A stretch of DNA of 64,000 nt, taken from contig NZ_BMUL01000014.1 of assembly GCF_014650175.1 (NCBI RefSeq), forward strand, positions 116,700-180,699. The letters are read 5' to 3'. Position 1 is the stretch's first letter. Every line of letters begins with the position of its first letter. The notes below the pieces were generated by a model, which was not told where the DNA came from, searched no databases, and was given only the letters and a program-made list of their open reading frames with translations. This document shows, one piece after another, positions 50,916 through 58,629 of this stretch. A program made the position numbers and the translations under genes. The stretch comes from Streptomyces termitum. Its GTDB lineage: Bacteria > Actinomycetota > Actinomycetes > Streptomycetales > Streptomycetaceae.

Positions 50916-52340
50916 TCAGACCCCCGCGGTGGTGACGGTGTCGGACAGGTCGGCCGGGGAGGCCAGCCGGCCGAGGACGGCGGTGGCGGCGGCCACCTGG
51001 GGGGAGACCAGGTGGGTGCGGCCGCCCTTGCCCTGCCGGCCCTCGAAGTTGCGGTTGGAGGTGGACGCGGAGCGCTCACCGGGCGCCAGTTGGTCGGGGT
51101 TCATGCCCAGGCACATGGAGCAGCCCGCGTGCCGCCATTCGGCGCCGGCCTCCTTGAAGACCTTGTCGAGGCCCTCCTCGACGGCCTGGAGCGCGACCCG
51201 GACGGAGCCGGGGACGACCAGCATGCGGACGCCGTCGGCGACCTTGCGGCCCTCCAGCAGGGAGGCGGCGTTGCGCAGGTCTTCGATGCGGCCGTTGGTG
51301 CAGGAGCCGACGAAGACGGTGTCGACCTTGATGTCGCGCAGCGGCTGTCCGGCGGTCAACCCCATGTACTCCAGGGCCTTTTCGGCGGCGAGGCGCTCCG
51401 AGGGGTCCTCGTACGAGGCCGGGTCGGGGACGCTGGCGGAGAGCGGGGCGCCCTGGCCGGGGTTGGTGCCCCAGGTGACGAAGGGGGCCAGCCCGGCGGC
51501 GTCGATGACGACCTCGGCGTCGAAGACGGCGTCCTCGTCGGTGCGCAGGGTCTTCCAGTACGCGACGGCGGCGTCCCAGTCCTCGCCCTCGGGGGCGTGC
51601 GGGCGCCCCTTCAGGTAGGCGAAGGTGGTCTCGTCGGGGGCGATCATGCCCGCGCGGGCACCGGCCTCGATGGACATGTTGCAGATGGTCATGCGGGCCT
51701 CCATCGAGAGCTTCTCGATGGCGGAGCCGCGGTACTCCAGGACGTAGCCCTGGCCGCCGCCGGTGCCGATCCGGGCGATGACGGCGAGGATCAGGTCCTT
51801 GGCGGTGACGTCCTCGGGCAGTTCGCCGTCGACGGTGATCGCCATGGTCTTCGGGCGGGCCATGGGCAGCGTCTGGGTGGCGAGGACGTGCTCGACCTGG
51901 CTGGTGCCGATGCCGAAGGCCAGGCCGCCGAAGGCGCCGTGCGTGGAGGTGTGGGAGTCGCCGCAGACCACGGTCATGCCGGGCTGGGTGAGGCCGAGCT
52001 GGGGGCCCACCACGTGGACGACGCCCTGCTCGACGTCGCCGAGCGGGTGGAGCCGTACGCCGAACTCGGCGCAGTTCTTGCGCAGGGTCTCCAGCTGGGC
52101 GCGGGAGACCGGGTCCGCGATCGGCTTGTCGATGTCGAGCGTGGGGGTGTTGTGGTCCTCGGTGGCGAGGGTGAGGTCGAGGCGGCGGACCGGCCGGCCG
52201 TTCTGCCGGAGGCCGTCGAAGGCCTGGGGGCTGGTCACCTCGTGGAGCAGGTGAAGATCGATGAAGAGGAGATCGGGCTCGCCCTCGGCGCGCCGGACGA
52301 CGTGGTCGTCCCAGACCTTCTCCGCGAGTGTCCTACCCAT
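50916..52340 (-). CDS. leuC: 3-isopropylmalate dehydratase large subunit
   Basis: LeuC, 474 residues, an aconitase-family protein. The [4Fe-4S] cysteines are in GSCTNGRIEDL and CSMCLGMNPD; GDSHTSTHGAFG is the substrate region. The ATG at 52340 has GGAGGGAAAG upstream. Divergent from ndgR, which in S. coelicolor binds the leuC promoter. Confidence 0.97.
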   Translation of the reverse strand: MGRTLAEKVWDDHVVRRAEGEPDLLFIDLHLLHEVTSPQAFDGLRQNGRPVRRLDLTLATEDHNTPTLDIDKPIADPVSRAQLETLRKNCAEFGVRLHPLGDVEQGVVHVVGPQLGLTQPGMTVVCGDSHTSTHGAFGGLAFGIGTSQVEHVLATQTLPMARPKTMAITVDGELPEDVTAKDLILAVIARIGTGGGQGYVLEYRGSAIEKLSMEARMTICNMSIEAGARAGMIAPDETTFAYLKGRPHAPEGEDWDAAVAYWKTLRTDEDAVFDAEVVIDAAGLAPFVTWGTNPGQGAPLSASVPDPASYEDPSERLAAEKALEYMGLTAGQPLRDIKVDTVFVGSCTNGRIEDLRNAASLLEGRKVADGVRMLVVPGSVRVALQAVEEGLDKVFKEAGAEWRHAGCSMCLGMNPDQLAPGERSASTSNRNFEGRQGKGGRTHLVSPQVAAATAVLGRLASPADLSDTVTTAGV

Positions 52341-52446
52341 CGCTTTCCCTCCGGCCGGCGGCTGCGCCGGCACCACTAGAGACCGTTGCGCGGTCCGTTG
52401 TGCGGCCGCCCCACCAGAGTGACAAGTTCCTGGGAAAATTGAACTT

Positions 52447-52467
52447 GCGTTTCACAGAGTGAGACGC
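52447..52467. promoter_or_regulatory. Inverted repeat between leuC and ndgR
   Basis: GCGTTTCAC-aga-GTGAGACGC: 9-base arms with one mismatch, 13 bases before ndgR and 107 before leuC. A natural candidate for the NdgR/AreB operator. Confidence 0.6.
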
Positions 52468-52479
52468 GAATATCGTTGC

Positions 52480-53196
52480 ATGGACAACTCTAGCGGCGTA
52501 GGCGTTCTCGACAAGGCAGCCCTTGTCCTGGGCGCCCTGGAGTCCGGTCCGGCCACCCTCGCAGGACTGGTCGCGGCGACGGGACTCGCACGGCCCACGG
52601 CCCATCGGCTGGCCGTGGCATTGGAACACCACCGGATGGTCGCGCGCGACATGCAGGGCCGGTTCATCCTCGGTCCGCGGCTGGCCGAGCTGGCCGCCGC
52701 GGCCGGCGAGGACCGTCTGCTGGCGACGGCGGGCCCGGTGCTGACGCATCTGCGGGACGTGACCGGGGAGAGCGCGCAGCTCTACCGGCGCCAGGGTGAC
52801 ATGCGCATCTGTGTGGCGGCGGCCGAGCGGCTGTCGGGTCTGCGGGACACGGTGCCGGTGGGTTCGACGCTCACGATGAAGGCCGGTTCCTCGGCGCAGA
52901 TCCTGATGGCCTGGGAGGAGCCGGAGCGGCTGCACCGGGGTCTCCAGGGCGCCCGTTTCACGGCGACGGCCCTGTCGGGCGTACGGCGCCGCGGCTGGGC
53001 CCAGTCGATCGGCGAGCGGGAGCCGGGCGTGGCGTCCGTCTCCGCGCCCGTGCGCGGCCCCTCGAACCGCGTGGTGGCCGCCGTGTCGGTGTCGGGTCCG
53101 ATCGAGCGTCTGACGCGCCACCCGGGCCGGATGCACGCCCAGGCGGTCATCGACGCCGCCGCCCGTCTCTCCGAGGCCCTCCGCCGCAACGGCTGA
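52480..53196 (+). CDS. ndgR: IclR-family regulator NdgR
   Basis: NdgR, 238 residues (MDNSSGVGVLDKAALVLG). N-terminal winged helix: TLAGLVAATGLARPTAHRLAV; IclR effector domain after residue 80. In S. coelicolor it controls leucine and other amino-acid genes and affects antibiotic synthesis; AreB of S. clavuligerus is the same protein. The ATG has no Shine-Dalgarno sequence; TATCGT lies four bases before it, suggesting a leaderless message. A start 21 bases upstream is less likely. Confidence 0.95.
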   Translation: MDNSSGVGVLDKAALVLGALESGPATLAGLVAATGLARPTAHRLAVALEHHRMVARDMQGRFILGPRLAELAAAAGEDRLLATAGPVLTHLRDVTGESAQLYRRQGDMRICVAAAERLSGLRDTVPVGSTLTMKAGSSAQILMAWEEPERLHRGLQGARFTATALSGVRRRGWAQSIGEREPGVASVSAPVRGPSNRVVAAVSVSGPIERLTRHPGRMHAQAVIDAAARLSEALRRNG

Positions 53197-53297
53197 CGCC
53201 TCCCCCCTCCCCCGTACGTCTCCCGGCCCACCGCTCCAACGCCGCAGCGGTGGGCCGGACTTGTACCCGCGCCCGGAAGGGAGAGGGGAACAGCGAA

Positions 53298-53325
53298 GAA
53301 GCCCTCCCCCGAAGGGAAGGGCTTC
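53298..53325. terminator. Terminator between ndgR and the tRNA cluster
   Basis: GAAGCCCTCCCC pairs with GGGAAGGGCTTC (one wobble) around a CGAA loop. It lies ten bases beyond the last tRNA gene and could serve both directions. Confidence 0.75.
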
Positions 53326-53334
53326 TCTGTCGCG

Positions 53335-53407
53335 TACCCCCGACCGGATTCGAACCGGCGCTACCGCCTTGAGAGGGCGGCGTGCTAGGCCGCTACACAA
53401 CGGGGGC
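53335..53407 (-). tRNA. tRNA-Glu (CTC), copy 1
   Basis: 73 bases with a full cloverleaf: acceptor GCCCCCG/CGGGGGT, anticodon loop CTCTCAA (anticodon CTC), T-loop TTCGAAT. The 3' CCA is not encoded. Identical to the other two tRNA-Glu genes. Confidence 0.97.
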
Positions 53408-53450
53408 GTGGATCATGCGGGCGTTGAATGAACATCGCCGCAGATCCGAG

Positions 53451-53522
53451 CTGGTCTACCAGGACTCGAACCTAGACTAACTGAACCAGAATCAGTCGTG
53501 CTGCCAATTACACCATAGACCA
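53451..53522 (-). tRNA. tRNA-Gln (CTG), copy 1
   Basis: 72 bases: acceptor TGGTCTA/TAGACCA, anticodon stem ACTGA/TCAGT with loop TTCTGGT (anticodon CTG). No encoded CCA. Differs from copy 2 at two base pairs, both compensated. Confidence 0.96.
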
Positions 53523-53544
53523 ATACGTGGTTAGACCAACGTCG

Positions 53545-53617
53545 TACCCCCGACCGGATTCGAACCGGCGCTACCGCCTTGAGAGGGCGGCGTGCTAGGC
53601 CGCTACACAACGGGGGC
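53545..53617 (-). tRNA. tRNA-Glu (CTC), copy 2
   Basis: Identical in sequence to the copy at 53335-53407. Confidence 0.97.
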
Positions 53618-53678
53618 CCTAGCGATCCTGCATCGGTGTCACCGGGTGCGACCCAGGTGATCCCGCGGGAAGGATCTG

Positions 53679-53751
53679 TACCCCCGACCGGATTCGAACC
53701 GGCGCTACCGCCTTGAGAGGGCGGCGTGCTAGGCCGCTACACAACGGGGGC
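53679..53751 (-). tRNA. tRNA-Glu (CTC), copy 3
   Basis: Identical in sequence to the copies at 53335 and 53545. Confidence 0.97.
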
Positions 53752-53794
53752 TTCGTGGATGCCAATCCACTGGTTTGCAGATGAGCTCTGCGAG

Positions 53795-53866
53795 CTGGCC
53801 TACCTGGACTCGAACCAAGACTAACTGAACCAGAATCAGTCGTGCTGCCAATTACACCATAGGCCA
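53795..53866 (-). tRNA. tRNA-Gln (CTG), copy 2
   Basis: 72 bases: acceptor TGGCCTA/TAGGCCA, same anticodon arm as copy 1. First gene of the cluster in the direction of transcription. Confidence 0.96.
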
Positions 53867-53958
53867 CCGGGGCAACGTCCCCGCGAGGAGGATCTTGCTC
53901 GGCTTGCGCTTTCCGGGTTCTTGCCTTTCGGCTTGCTCCCCTCGGCGCAGGAAGAACA

Positions 53959-54684
53959 TTACCCGAAGGTGGACGGTGCTCCAAAACGGGTATCCGCCCG
54001 GAGCAGCGCGGGGAGCTGGTGGAGGTCGGTGACCCGGGGCAGACCGGGCTGCCCGCCGGTGCCGGCCCGGTCCAGCCAGATGCCGTGGAGCCCGGCCTCG
54101 CGGGCGCCGACGGCGTCGGTGTCGGGGCGGTCCCCCACGTACGCCACCTCGTGCGGGGCCAGCTCCAGGGCGGCGCAGGCGGCGTGGAACGCCTCGGCGG
54201 CCGGTTTGGCGAAGCCCAGCTCGGCGGCGCACAGGACGGCCTCGAAGCGGTCGCGGACGCCGAGGGCGCGGAGCTTGGGCTCCTGGGCGTGGACGCTGGA
54301 GTTGGAGAGGACGGCCTGCCGGTAGTCGGCGGCGAGCAGGTCGAGGACGGGCAGGGCGTCCGGGAAGAGCTCCCAGGCGGCCTCGTAGTGGGCGACGTAC
54401 CGGTCGAACCAGGCGTCGGCCTCCGCGTCGGTCATCGCCGGCCGCTCCAGGAAGTCGCGGACCCGGTGGCGGCGCTGGTCCTGCCATCCGCCCTCCGGCC
54501 GCTCCTCGTAGCGCCGCCAGTGCAGCTCGGTGAGCTCCTTCCAGTGGCGCAGGGCCTCCTCGACCGTGCCGTGCAGTCCGTCCAGCCCCTCGGCGGCGAG
54601 GTGGGCGCGCAGGCCGGCGCGGTCGGCGCGCGCGTAGTCGAAGATCGTGTCGTCGACGTCCCAGAGGACCGCGCGGATGCCCAT
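53959..54684 (-). CDS. HAD family hydrolase
   Basis: A 241-residue haloacid dehalogenase-like phosphatase. Motif I WDVDDTIFD (both aspartates present), motif II LSNSS, motif III lysine in FAKPAAEAF, motif IV VGDRPDTDAVGA; a helical cap lies between motifs I and II. Substrate unknown. It precedes the tRNA cluster on the same strand. Confidence 0.92.
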   Translation of the reverse strand: MGIRAVLWDVDDTIFDYARADRAGLRAHLAAEGLDGLHGTVEEALRHWKELTELHWRRYEERPEGGWQDQRRHRVRDFLERPAMTDAEADAWFDRYVAHYEAAWELFPDALPVLDLLAADYRQAVLSNSSVHAQEPKLRALGVRDRFEAVLCAAELGFAKPAAEAFHAACAALELAPHEVAYVGDRPDTDAVGAREAGLHGIWLDRAGTGGQPGLPRVTDLHQLPALLRADTRFGAPSTFG

Positions 54685-54726
54685 GGGACCGACCGTACGC
54701 CGCCGGGCGGGCTCGCGGGGGCGGTT

Positions 54727-55368
54727 TCAGCGGAGCCCGGCGAAGCGGAAGGGCTGGAAGTCGGTGACGAAGCAGGCGGGCCCGCCGTCGGCGTCGTATC
54801 CGACCCAGGTCGCGTACAGGCCGTCGCCCCAGCCGGAGCTGAAGACGGCGATGGTGTGGCCGTTCTCACCCTCGGCGAGGAAGGCGTCCGGGCTCCCGGG
54901 GCCGTCCAGGACCTCCCAGATGACGCCCTTCTCGTCGTCGGTGCCGGGGAAGGAGTGGTGGGCGGCGGCGTCGAGGAAGCAGCCGAGGCCGGCGTCGACT
55001 CCGTAGCCGGAGGAGCCGTCCTCAGGGGCGGTCCCGCCGGCCACCGGGGCGGGCTCCCAGCGGACCACCGGGGCGTCGCGGACCAGCAGGCGGGCGGCGG
55101 CGTTCACCGTGTGGTCGTAGGGGTACGTGAAGGAGGCCCGCGCGATCTGCACGCGGTAGCGGCCGGGCGGGACCTCGGCGGCGAAGGGCTCGGGCCGCTC
55201 GTCGTCGTCGCAGAGGTGGACGATCGGGTCGCAGGCGACGAGGCGGCCGGTGGGCAGCCCGATCTCCCCCAGCTCCCGGACCTCGAAGGCGACGTCCCTC
55301 CTGCCCTCGGTCGCGACGACCATTCCGGGGGTGAACCAGCGGGCGCAGTCAGGCGGTGTCATGGGCAT
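54727..55368 (-). CDS. DUF4241 family protein
   Basis: A 213-residue protein of the DUF4241 family: GRLVACDPIVHL, PPGRYRVQIARA, then the C-terminal CFLDAAAH and GWGDGLYATWVGYDADG. No enzyme motif is known; the protein appears cytoplasmic. The ATG at 55368 is followed by a second ATG two codons later. It lies between gltX and the HAD gene. Confidence 0.82.
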   Translation of the reverse strand: MPMTPPDCARWFTPGMVVATEGRRDVAFEVRELGEIGLPTGRLVACDPIVHLCDDDERPEPFAAEVPPGRYRVQIARASFTYPYDHTVNAAARLLVRDAPVVRWEPAPVAGGTAPEDGSSGYGVDAGLGCFLDAAAHHSFPGTDDEKGVIWEVLDGPGSPDAFLAEGENGHTIAVFSSGWGDGLYATWVGYDADGGPACFVTDFQPFRFAGLR

Positions 55369-55398
55369 GGTGACGACCCTAGGGGGCGGATACGACAC

Positions 55399-55440
55399 CG
55401 GGGGCGGCGAACCGGAAGGAGTTCCGGCCCGCCGCCCCCG
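55399..55440 (-). terminator. Terminator of gltX
   Basis: CGGGGGCGGCG pairs perfectly with CGCCGCCCCCG, with an inner CCGGAA/TTCCGG stem. It starts 18 bases after the gltX stop. Confidence 0.88.
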
Positions 55441-55457
55441 TGGCGTACGGGCGGTGG

Positions 55458-56972
55458 CTAGGCGGCGAGCTTCGCCAGGGCCGCGTCGATGCGGGCCAGG
55501 GTCTTCTCCTGTCCCAGGATCTCCAGGGACTCGAAGAGGGGCAGGCCGACGGTGCGGCCGGTGACGGCGACGCGGACCGGGGCCTGGGCCTTGCCGAGCT
55601 TGAGGCCGTGGGCCTCGCCGGCGGCCAGGACCGCGTTCTTGAGCGACTCGGGGTCGTTCCAGTCGGCGGCCGTCAGCTTCTCGCGGGCGGTGGTGAGGAG
55701 GGCGGCGGGCTCGCCCTTCATCGCCTTGTCCCACGACGCCTGGTCGAGGACCGGCTCGGGCAGGAAGAGGAAGTCGACGTTGGCCGTGATCTCGGAGAGG
55801 ACGGTCAGGCGGGTCTGGGCGTGCGGGGCGATCCGCTCCCAGGCCGTGCGGTCGAAGTCCTCGGGCGCCCAGGGGGCGTGCGGGGCGCGGAGCCAGGGCT
55901 CGCACGCCTCGGTGAACGCCTTCACGTCCAGCATGCGGATGTGGTCCGCGTTGATGGACTCGGCCTTCTTGAGGTCGAAGCGGGCCGGGTTGGCGTTGAC
56001 GTCGGCGATGTCGAACTTCGCCACCATCTCGGGGATGGTGAAGATGTCCTGGTCGGCGGAGAAGGACCAGCCGAGGAGGGACAGGTAGTTCAGCAGGCCC
56101 TCGGGGAGGAAACCGCGCTCCCGGTAGAGGTTGAGGGACGCCTGCGGGTCGCGCTTGGAGAGCTTCTTGTTGCCCTCGCCCATGACGTACGGCAGGTGGC
56201 CGAAGGCGGGGATCTCCTTGGCGACGCCCAGCTCGATCAGCGCCTTGTAGAGGGCGATCTGGCGGGGGGTGGAGGAGAGCAGGTCCTCGCCGCGCAGGAC
56301 GTGGGTGATCTCCATCAGGGCGTCGTCGACCGGGTTGACCAGGGTGTAGAGCGGGGCGCCGTTGGCCCGGAGGATGCCGTAGTCCGGCACGTTCTCCGGA
56401 GTGAAGGTGAGCTCGCCGCGGACCAGGTCGGTGAAGGTGATCGTCTCGTCGGGCATCCGGAAGCGGACGATCGGCGCGCGGCCCTCGGCCTCGTACGCCG
56501 CGATCCGCTCGGCGGACAGCTCGCGGCAGTGGCCGTCGTAGCCGGACGGCTTGCCGGCGGCGCGGGCGGCCTCGCGGCGCTCGTCCAGCTCGGCGGTGTT
56601 GCAGTAGCAGTGGTACGCGTACCCGCCGGCCAGCAGCTTGTCCGCGACGTCCTTGTAGAGGTCCATCCGCTGCGACTGGCGGTAGGGGGCGTGCGGGCCG
56701 CCGACCTCGGGGCCCTCGTCCCAGTCGAGCCCGAGCCACTTGAGGGAGTCGAGGAGCTGGTCGTACGACTCCTCGGAGTCGCGGGCCGCGTCGGTGTCCT
56801 CGATGCGGAAGACCATGGTGGCCTCGTTGTGCCGGGCGAAGGCCCAGTTGAAGAGGGCGGTGCGGACCAGGCCCACGTGGGGGTTGCCGGTCGGGGAGGG
56901 ACAGAAACGGACGCGGGGGGGTGCCCCCTGCTCGAGCGAAGTCGAGAGCTTGGGGGAGTTCGCGTTAGCCAC
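55458..56972 (-). CDS. gltX: Glutamyl-tRNA synthetase
   Basis: GltX, 504 residues, class I synthetase. HIGH-like motif is in CPSPTGNPHVGL, KMSKS-like motif is KKLSKRD. Actinobacteria generally lack GlnRS, so this enzyme is expected to be non-discriminating, charging tRNA-Glu and also tRNA-Gln with Glu for later amidation by GatCAB. Its start overlaps the end of the FAH-family gene by eight bases. Five tRNA genes for exactly these two tRNAs lie 1.6 kb downstream. Confidence 0.97.
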   Translation of the reverse strand: MANANSPKLSTSLEQGAPPRVRFCPSPTGNPHVGLVRTALFNWAFARHNEATMVFRIEDTDAARDSEESYDQLLDSLKWLGLDWDEGPEVGGPHAPYRQSQRMDLYKDVADKLLAGGYAYHCYCNTAELDERREAARAAGKPSGYDGHCRELSAERIAAYEAEGRAPIVRFRMPDETITFTDLVRGELTFTPENVPDYGILRANGAPLYTLVNPVDDALMEITHVLRGEDLLSSTPRQIALYKALIELGVAKEIPAFGHLPYVMGEGNKKLSKRDPQASLNLYRERGFLPEGLLNYLSLLGWSFSADQDIFTIPEMVAKFDIADVNANPARFDLKKAESINADHIRMLDVKAFTEACEPWLRAPHAPWAPEDFDRTAWERIAPHAQTRLTVLSEITANVDFLFLPEPVLDQASWDKAMKGEPAALLTTAREKLTAADWNDPESLKNAVLAAGEAHGLKLGKAQAPVRVAVTGRTVGLPLFESLEILGQEKTLARIDAALAKLAA

Positions 56973-57750
56973 GCTTGATCACCTTGTTGGTGAGAGTGCC
57001 GATGCCTTCGATGGTGACGGCGACCTCGTCGCCGACGGTGAGGGGGCCGACCCCGGCGGGGGTGCCGGTGAGGATGACGTCTCCGGGGAGCAGCGTCATG
57101 GCCTCGGTGATGTGGACGACCAGGTCCTCGATGGAGCGGATCATGTCGCTCGTCCGACCGAGCTGGCGTTGCTCGCCGTTGACCGTGGCCTGGACGGCGA
57201 GGTCGCTCGGGTCGAGGTCGGTCTCCACCCAGGGGCCCAGCGGGCAGCTCGTGTCGAAGCCCTTGGCGCGGGCCCACTGGGCCTCGCGCTTCTGGACGTC
57301 GCGGGCGGTCACGTCGTTGGCGCAGGTGTAGCCGAAGATCACGTCCTTGACGCGGTCCCGGGGCACCTCGCGGCACATGCGGCCGATCACCACGGCCAGT
57401 TCGGCCTCGTGGTGCAGCTCACTGGAGAAGGAGGGGTACTCGATGGCGTCGCCGGAGCCGATCACCGAGGTGGTGGGCTTGAAGAAGGCGACCGGAACCT
57501 CGGGGACCTCGTGCCCGAGCTCCTTCGCGTGCTCCGCGTAGTTGCGGCCGATGGCCACGACCTTGTTGGGGAGCACCGGCGGCAGGAGCCGTACCTTGCT
57601 CAGCGGGACCTTGGTGCCGCTGAGCTCGAAGTCGGTGTACGGGATGCCCTTGATGATGTCGAGGACCAGGCCGCCGGACTCGACGGTCCCCTCGCCCTCG
57701 ACCGCGCCGAAGGCGACATTGCCGTCGATGGAGAATCTGGCGATGCGCAC
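56965..57750 (-). CDS. Fumarylacetoacetate hydrolase family protein
   Basis: A 261-residue FAH-family enzyme. Metal-site and family motifs: GRNYAEHAKELG, ELAVVIGRMCRE, GYTCANDVTARDVQ, TGTPAGVGPL. Members act on 2-hydroxyhepta-dienedioate, acylpyruvates or oxaloacetate; the substrate here is not clear. GTG start with GGGGCGA upstream; likely cotranscribed with gltX. Confidence 0.93.
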   Translation of the reverse strand: MRIARFSIDGNVAFGAVEGEGTVESGGLVLDIIKGIPYTDFELSGTKVPLSKVRLLPPVLPNKVVAIGRNYAEHAKELGHEVPEVPVAFFKPTTSVIGSGDAIEYPSFSSELHHEAELAVVIGRMCREVPRDRVKDVIFGYTCANDVTARDVQKREAQWARAKGFDTSCPLGPWVETDLDPSDLAVQATVNGEQRQLGRTSDMIRSIEDLVVHITEAMTLLPGDVILTGTPAGVGPLTVGDEVAVTIEGIGTLTNKVIKRG

Positions 57751-57861
57751 GCGTGCTGTCGCCCCTCACTTGGTACTGGCTGGAGTCTGACGCTCCAGGC
57801 TAACGCGGCGCGGGGCGGCCGACCGGCGGGTGCCGCCGGTGGCGGGGCGTGCGGGCGGGGC

Positions 57862-58059
57862 TCAGACCTCGGCGAGGTAGGCCGGGACGTGGGGCGCGGG
57901 GGCCTGCATCAGGACGGTGCGGCGGGGGTTGGCCGTGACGGCGGGGAGCTGCGCGCCGTACTCGGGGGCGGCCCCGCGGTCGAGGCCGGCGGCGTCCTCC
58001 AGGTGGGCGAGGGTGGAGCGGCGCGGGTTGGCCGTGTGGGCGGGCGTGGATGCAGTCAT
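57862..58059 (-). CDS. Small protein with duplicated TANPRR motif, function unknown
   Basis: A 65-residue protein. The hexapeptide TANPRR appears twice, at residues 9-14 (TANPRRSTL) and 42-47 (TANPRRTVL), each followed by S/T-x-L. Codon third positions are almost all G or C, so it is probably translated. No signal peptide or membrane segment. It lies 111 bases upstream of the FAH-family gene. I know no function. Confidence 0.72.
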   Translation of the reverse strand: MTASTPAHTANPRRSTLAHLEDAAGLDRGAAPEYGAQLPAVTANPRRTVLMQAPAPHVPAYLAEV

Positions 58060-58629
58060 CGCGCTGGCAGACCTTGTTCCGGAACGGGCGCCCTTGCGGG
58101 CGCGAGGATCGGGTATAGCGTCAGGCTAAATCAAGGCGTTCCCCTCGAATGCATGGCTGAGACATTGGTTCTCGTGTGAGTTTCCTCACCTCTGGGTGGA
58201 TATTCCGGTCATTACGGACAGCCCCCGGAGGTCACGGAAAGGGACATTCCGCCACTGAACGATCTATTCCGCTCCTGATCATGGCGACTGGGACACTCGG
58301 GAAGGCCGGGGCATTGGACCGGAAAAGTCCGAAACCTCCATGGTCATCTTCTACACGTGGTGACACGGCGCGCACGGGTTGTCATTCACATCACCGTACT
58401 GTTCTCGGCCCTTGTTGGAGATCCGGCACTGTGCTGGAATTCCACGACCGCCGCAGGTTCGAGTAGCCGGCGCGCAGAAGGCGCAACGCAGCGCCGGCCG
58501 AGTGGCGGGAAGGGGATCTGCGCCGGTCACCGACGACCACCTGGGGCGCGCCCGCGCGTCCCATCGACGCCGACACCGTCCGCTCCGGGGTTGCCCGGAA
58601 GGACGCCTGGTCCAGAGGTTGCGACGCTA
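58060..58629. other. Divergent intergenic region before the conservon
   Basis: A 570-base gap with lower GC than its surroundings, especially 58100-58480. It should hold the promoters of the 65-residue gene and of cvnA. TATACC on the minus strand near 58115 may be a -10 for the small gene. I see no gene or strong inverted repeat. Confidence 0.6.

Noticed and set aside
53335..53866. Regularly spaced repeats resembling a CRISPR array
   Set aside because: The repeats fold as tRNA-Glu and tRNA-Gln with correct anticodon loops and T-loops; the spacers are ordinary tRNA-cluster gaps.
53760..53900. Attachment site or integrated element at the tRNA cluster
   Set aside because: No partial tRNA duplicate beyond the cluster and no integrase gene in the window.
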